57,067 nt of DNA from an uncultured Gammaproteobacteria bacterium (GTDB taxonomy: Bacteria > Pseudomonadota > Gammaproteobacteria > Poriferisulfidales > GCA-002705445). Under the pieces are notes generated by a model. The model did not search any database and was not told the DNA's origin. It saw only the letters and a program-made list of their open reading frames with translations. Positions 55,871 through 57,067 of the stretch are shown here, in pieces (within the stretch, counting starts at the first letter, position 1; the number at the start of each line of letters is the position of its first letter). The translations under genes and the position numbers were made by a program. The stretch lies in assembly GCA_913050095.1 (NCBI GenBank), contig CAJXAV010000005.1, positions 1-57,067 on the forward strand. The letters are read 5' to 3'.

Positions 55871-56011
55871 GTATTCATATATCCTTTGTTTTACTCTACA
55901 ACCTTTTACATACAACATTCTTAGTTAATAATGGACTCGGACTCTACTCGGACCCTTGCTGACCGACTCGGTAACGTAAATGGTCTGAGTTTAAAAAGAA
56001 ATAAGAAGTTC
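55871..56011. other. Probable element attachment/terminal region
   Basis: Non-coding stretch between the broken and the complete tRNA-Leu. The first 60 bases are AT-rich with nothing recognisable. From 55931 a GC-richer tract carries ACTCGGAC twice (55935-55942, 55946-55953) and ACTCGG once more (55966-55971), spaced 11 and 20 bp. A 27-codon open frame (MDSDSTRTLADRLGNVNG...) runs 55931-56014; it might be the tail of a lost integrase, but I cannot support that. Confidence 0.45.
55935..55971 (+). repeat. Short direct repeats ACTCGG(AC), three copies
   Basis: Copies at 55935-55942, 55946-55953 and 55966-55971 in a locally GC-rich patch. Short direct repeats near an attachment core are typical of integrase arm-binding sites; this is an inference from position. 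Confidence 0.5.
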
Positions 56012-56093
56012 TAGTCGTGGTCGGACTCGAACCGACATGTCTTGCGACAAGGGTTTTTGAGACCCTCATGTATACCAATTCCATCACACGACC
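56012..56093 (-). tRNA. tRNA-Leu (anticodon CAA), complete, no encoded CCA
   Basis: On the minus strand: acceptor GGTCGTG pairs with CACGACT (first pair G-T), D arm with AATTGGTATA, anticodon stem AGGGT/ACCCT around loop CTCAAAA, variable hairpin TGTC-GCAA-GACA, T arm GTCGG TTCGAGT CCGAC, discriminator A. The bases after it are GAA, so CCA is not encoded, unlike tRNA-Asn in this window. It has the same anticodon as the broken copy 142 bp away but differs in both stems, so it is not a local duplicate. Confidence 0.93.
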
Positions 56094-56145
56094 AGATGAT
56101 TTTATTTTATCAGTCAAAGTTGTTTGTTACTAGATGGTTAAAACA

Positions 56146-56655
56146 TTAATTACTACCAAATAGTCTCCAGTTAATCTGAGTTACCATTAACCACATATAA
56201 AATAATGCCTCTAATATTAAAATGAACCATACAAAAAAAACATGTATGTCATTTCTATCCAGAAAATCCTTTGTTAACATTGTAATTGGAACTATTGAGA
56301 GAAAGTATAAAACCCCCAATATATTTTTAAAAATAGATGGTTCAAAGTTTCTTAAATACTCTTCTTTCGCCTTATTTTTTTTTGCTTGTTTTTGGTCAAC
56401 AATATAAGAAATATTTTTCGGTTTATCGTTTACCCATATTGCTTTAAATTCTGTCCCATCAGGGAAACTTATTTTTCCTTCACCGCACATTTTATCATTT
56501 TCCCAATTTCCTGAATAAAATGTCCCTGGAGATATTTCTGTTTTAAGATGCCAACCTTCTTTATTTTTGTTTGTAACCGTAAAATAATTATTCTCTTTAC
56601 GAAGTAATTTTATTTTTTCAGTTAAATAATCTTCAAGGTTTATTTGTGTTTTCAT
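56146..56655 (-). CDS. MORN-repeat protein with two C-terminal membrane helices
   Basis: I do not recognise a specific family for this 169-residue protein. Residues about 46-80 form MORN-type repeats (YSGNWENDKMCGEGKISFPDG and FKAIWVNDKP). A lysine-rich linker follows, then two hydrophobic helices at about 112-130 and 137-158. MORN repeats bind lipids or proteins. The ATG overlaps the stop of the preceding gene (ATGA), so both form an operon. It lies beyond the interrupted tRNA-Leu and so is probably part of the inserted element. Confidence 0.75.
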   Translation of the reverse strand: MKTQINLEDYLTEKIKLLRKENNYFTVTNKNKEGWHLKTEISPGTFYSGNWENDKMCGEGKISFPDGTEFKAIWVNDKPKNISYIVDQKQAKKNKAKEEYLRNFEPSIFKNILGVLYFLSIVPITMLTKDFLDRNDIHVFFVWFILILEALFYMWLMVTQINWRLFGSN

Positions 56656-57067
56656 TTCTTTTCACATTTGTGCATTTCTAATCGACCCGTTTTCATGCCC
56701 CAACTAGCAAATTTATCAACTGTATTTAGTTTCCAATAATACTTTTTTCCTTTATTACTTGTATAACTACCTATAACTAAGTTTTCTGTTGATTCTCTTG
56801 GAGTTCTGTATTCAAAATCACCTTCATAAAATGAATCTATGTTAACCCAATTAAGAGGATCACCATAAGTATGTTGTGCATACTCACCGATTGCCTTAGG
56901 ATAGAATCCTGCTGCAAAATCATTAATTTGCTTTTTAACAATACTACTTTCTTTACCACTAACATTAAGGATACTTAATCTAGCATTTTCATCAAAGAAT
57001 GACTTTTCTCTAGATCCTTTACTACTAATATCATCATCCCAAGTTATTACCTGACCATTACTTATAA
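56652..57067 (-). CDS. Unrecognised protein, N-terminal part outside the window
   Basis: An open frame of 138 codons enters from the right edge and stops at 56652, overlapping the MORN gene start by 4 bases. The visible part contains ITWDDDISSKGSREKSFF, FAAGFYPKAIGEYAQHTYG, WVNIDSFYEGDFEYRTP and ends GRLEMHKCEKK. It is rich in aromatic and charged residues with no membrane helix. No family recognised. The lack of stops over 138 codons in AT-rich DNA and the ATGA coupling support it as real. Confidence 0.7.
   Translation of the reverse strand, partial: ISNGQVITWDDDISSKGSREKSFFDENARLSILNVSGKESSIVKKQINDFAAGFYPKAIGEYAQHTYGDPLNWVNIDSFYEGDFEYRTPRESTENLVIGSYTSNKGKKYYWKLNTVDKFASWGMKTGRLEMHKCEKK

Noticed and set aside
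55931..56014. 27-codon open frame as an integrase remnant
   Set aside because: Too short, no integrase catalytic residue, no clear ribosome-binding site; kept only as a description of the region.
55871..56093. Self-splicing intron inside tRNA-Leu
   Set aside because: Group I introns occur in some tRNA-Leu genes, but no 3' exon (stem TCCGA, T arm, CCA) is found on the plus strand within the following region, and no intron core was recognisable.
1..57067. CRISPR arrays, insertion sequences, toxin-antitoxin or defence systems
   Set aside because: No regularly spaced repeats, transposase motifs or recognisable defence genes were seen on either strand.

Overview
The window reads as a contiguous piece of a small, very AT-rich chromosome from a gammaproteobacterium. 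The evidence is gene order: gyrA-pheA-tyrA-aroA-cmk-rpsA-ihfB-lapA-lapB-pyrF, pcnB-folK-dNK-panBCD-pgi, rpsP-rimM-trmD-rplS, uvrB next to an aminotransferase, and ubiG plus a HAD phosphatase upstream of gyrA all match gammaproteobacterial (often Pseudomonas-like) neighbourhoods. Strong AT bias, gaps that are often under 15 bp, convergent genes that overlap, and very little non-coding DNA suggest a streamlined, probably marine and uncultivated lineage such as SAR86. That assignment is an inference; no rRNA is present to test it.

Left part (1-12.4 kb): a phosphate module (phoU fragment, divergent pstC-pstA-pstB, convergent phoB-phoR), a sodium/amino-acid symporter, nadC, a BtuB-like TonB-dependent receptor, a small membrane protein, a HAD hydrolase and purC. 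Next (12.4-21 kb): divergent purE-purK-acuI, uvrB, a class I aminotransferase, a DUF3050 protein, a secreted alpha/beta hydrolase and tRNA-Asn. From 20.3 to 32 kb almost everything lies on the minus strand: galU, pyrF, lapBA, ihfB, rpsA, cmk, aroA, tyrA, pheA and gyrA.

Middle (32-45 kb): ubiG and a MupP/Gph-like phosphatase, the three-gene proton-translocating transhydrogenase (pntAA-pntAB-pntB), condensin partners scpA-scpB, ispZ/yciB, mlaA, argG, grxD, asnB, queG. Then (43.8-49.8 kb) pgi and the pantothenate/folate/polyadenylation operon. At 49.9-53.4 kb sits an oxidative-stress cluster: DUF3501, a two-cluster Fe-S oxidoreductase and rubrerythrin, divergent from oxyR. That OxyR keeps the peroxidatic cysteine (Cys199) but has Trp where the resolving Cys208 should be, which is the most concrete mechanistic oddity here.

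Right end (53.4-57.07 kb): ogt and the rplS-trmD-rimM-rpsP ribosome/tRNA-modification operon, then an abrupt change. A tRNA-Leu(CAA) gene is cut off just after its anticodon loop at 55870. It is followed by a GC-richer repeat tract and then by a second, complete tRNA-Leu(CAA) on the other strand that lacks an encoded CCA end, followed by unrecognised genes, one with a MORN repeat. I interpret this as the left boundary of an integrated element that brings its own replacement tRNA; the rest lies outside the window. Apart from this junction and the OxyR/rubrerythrin cluster the window is mostly ordinary housekeeping DNA, and I see no CRISPR array, insertion sequence or complete phage.
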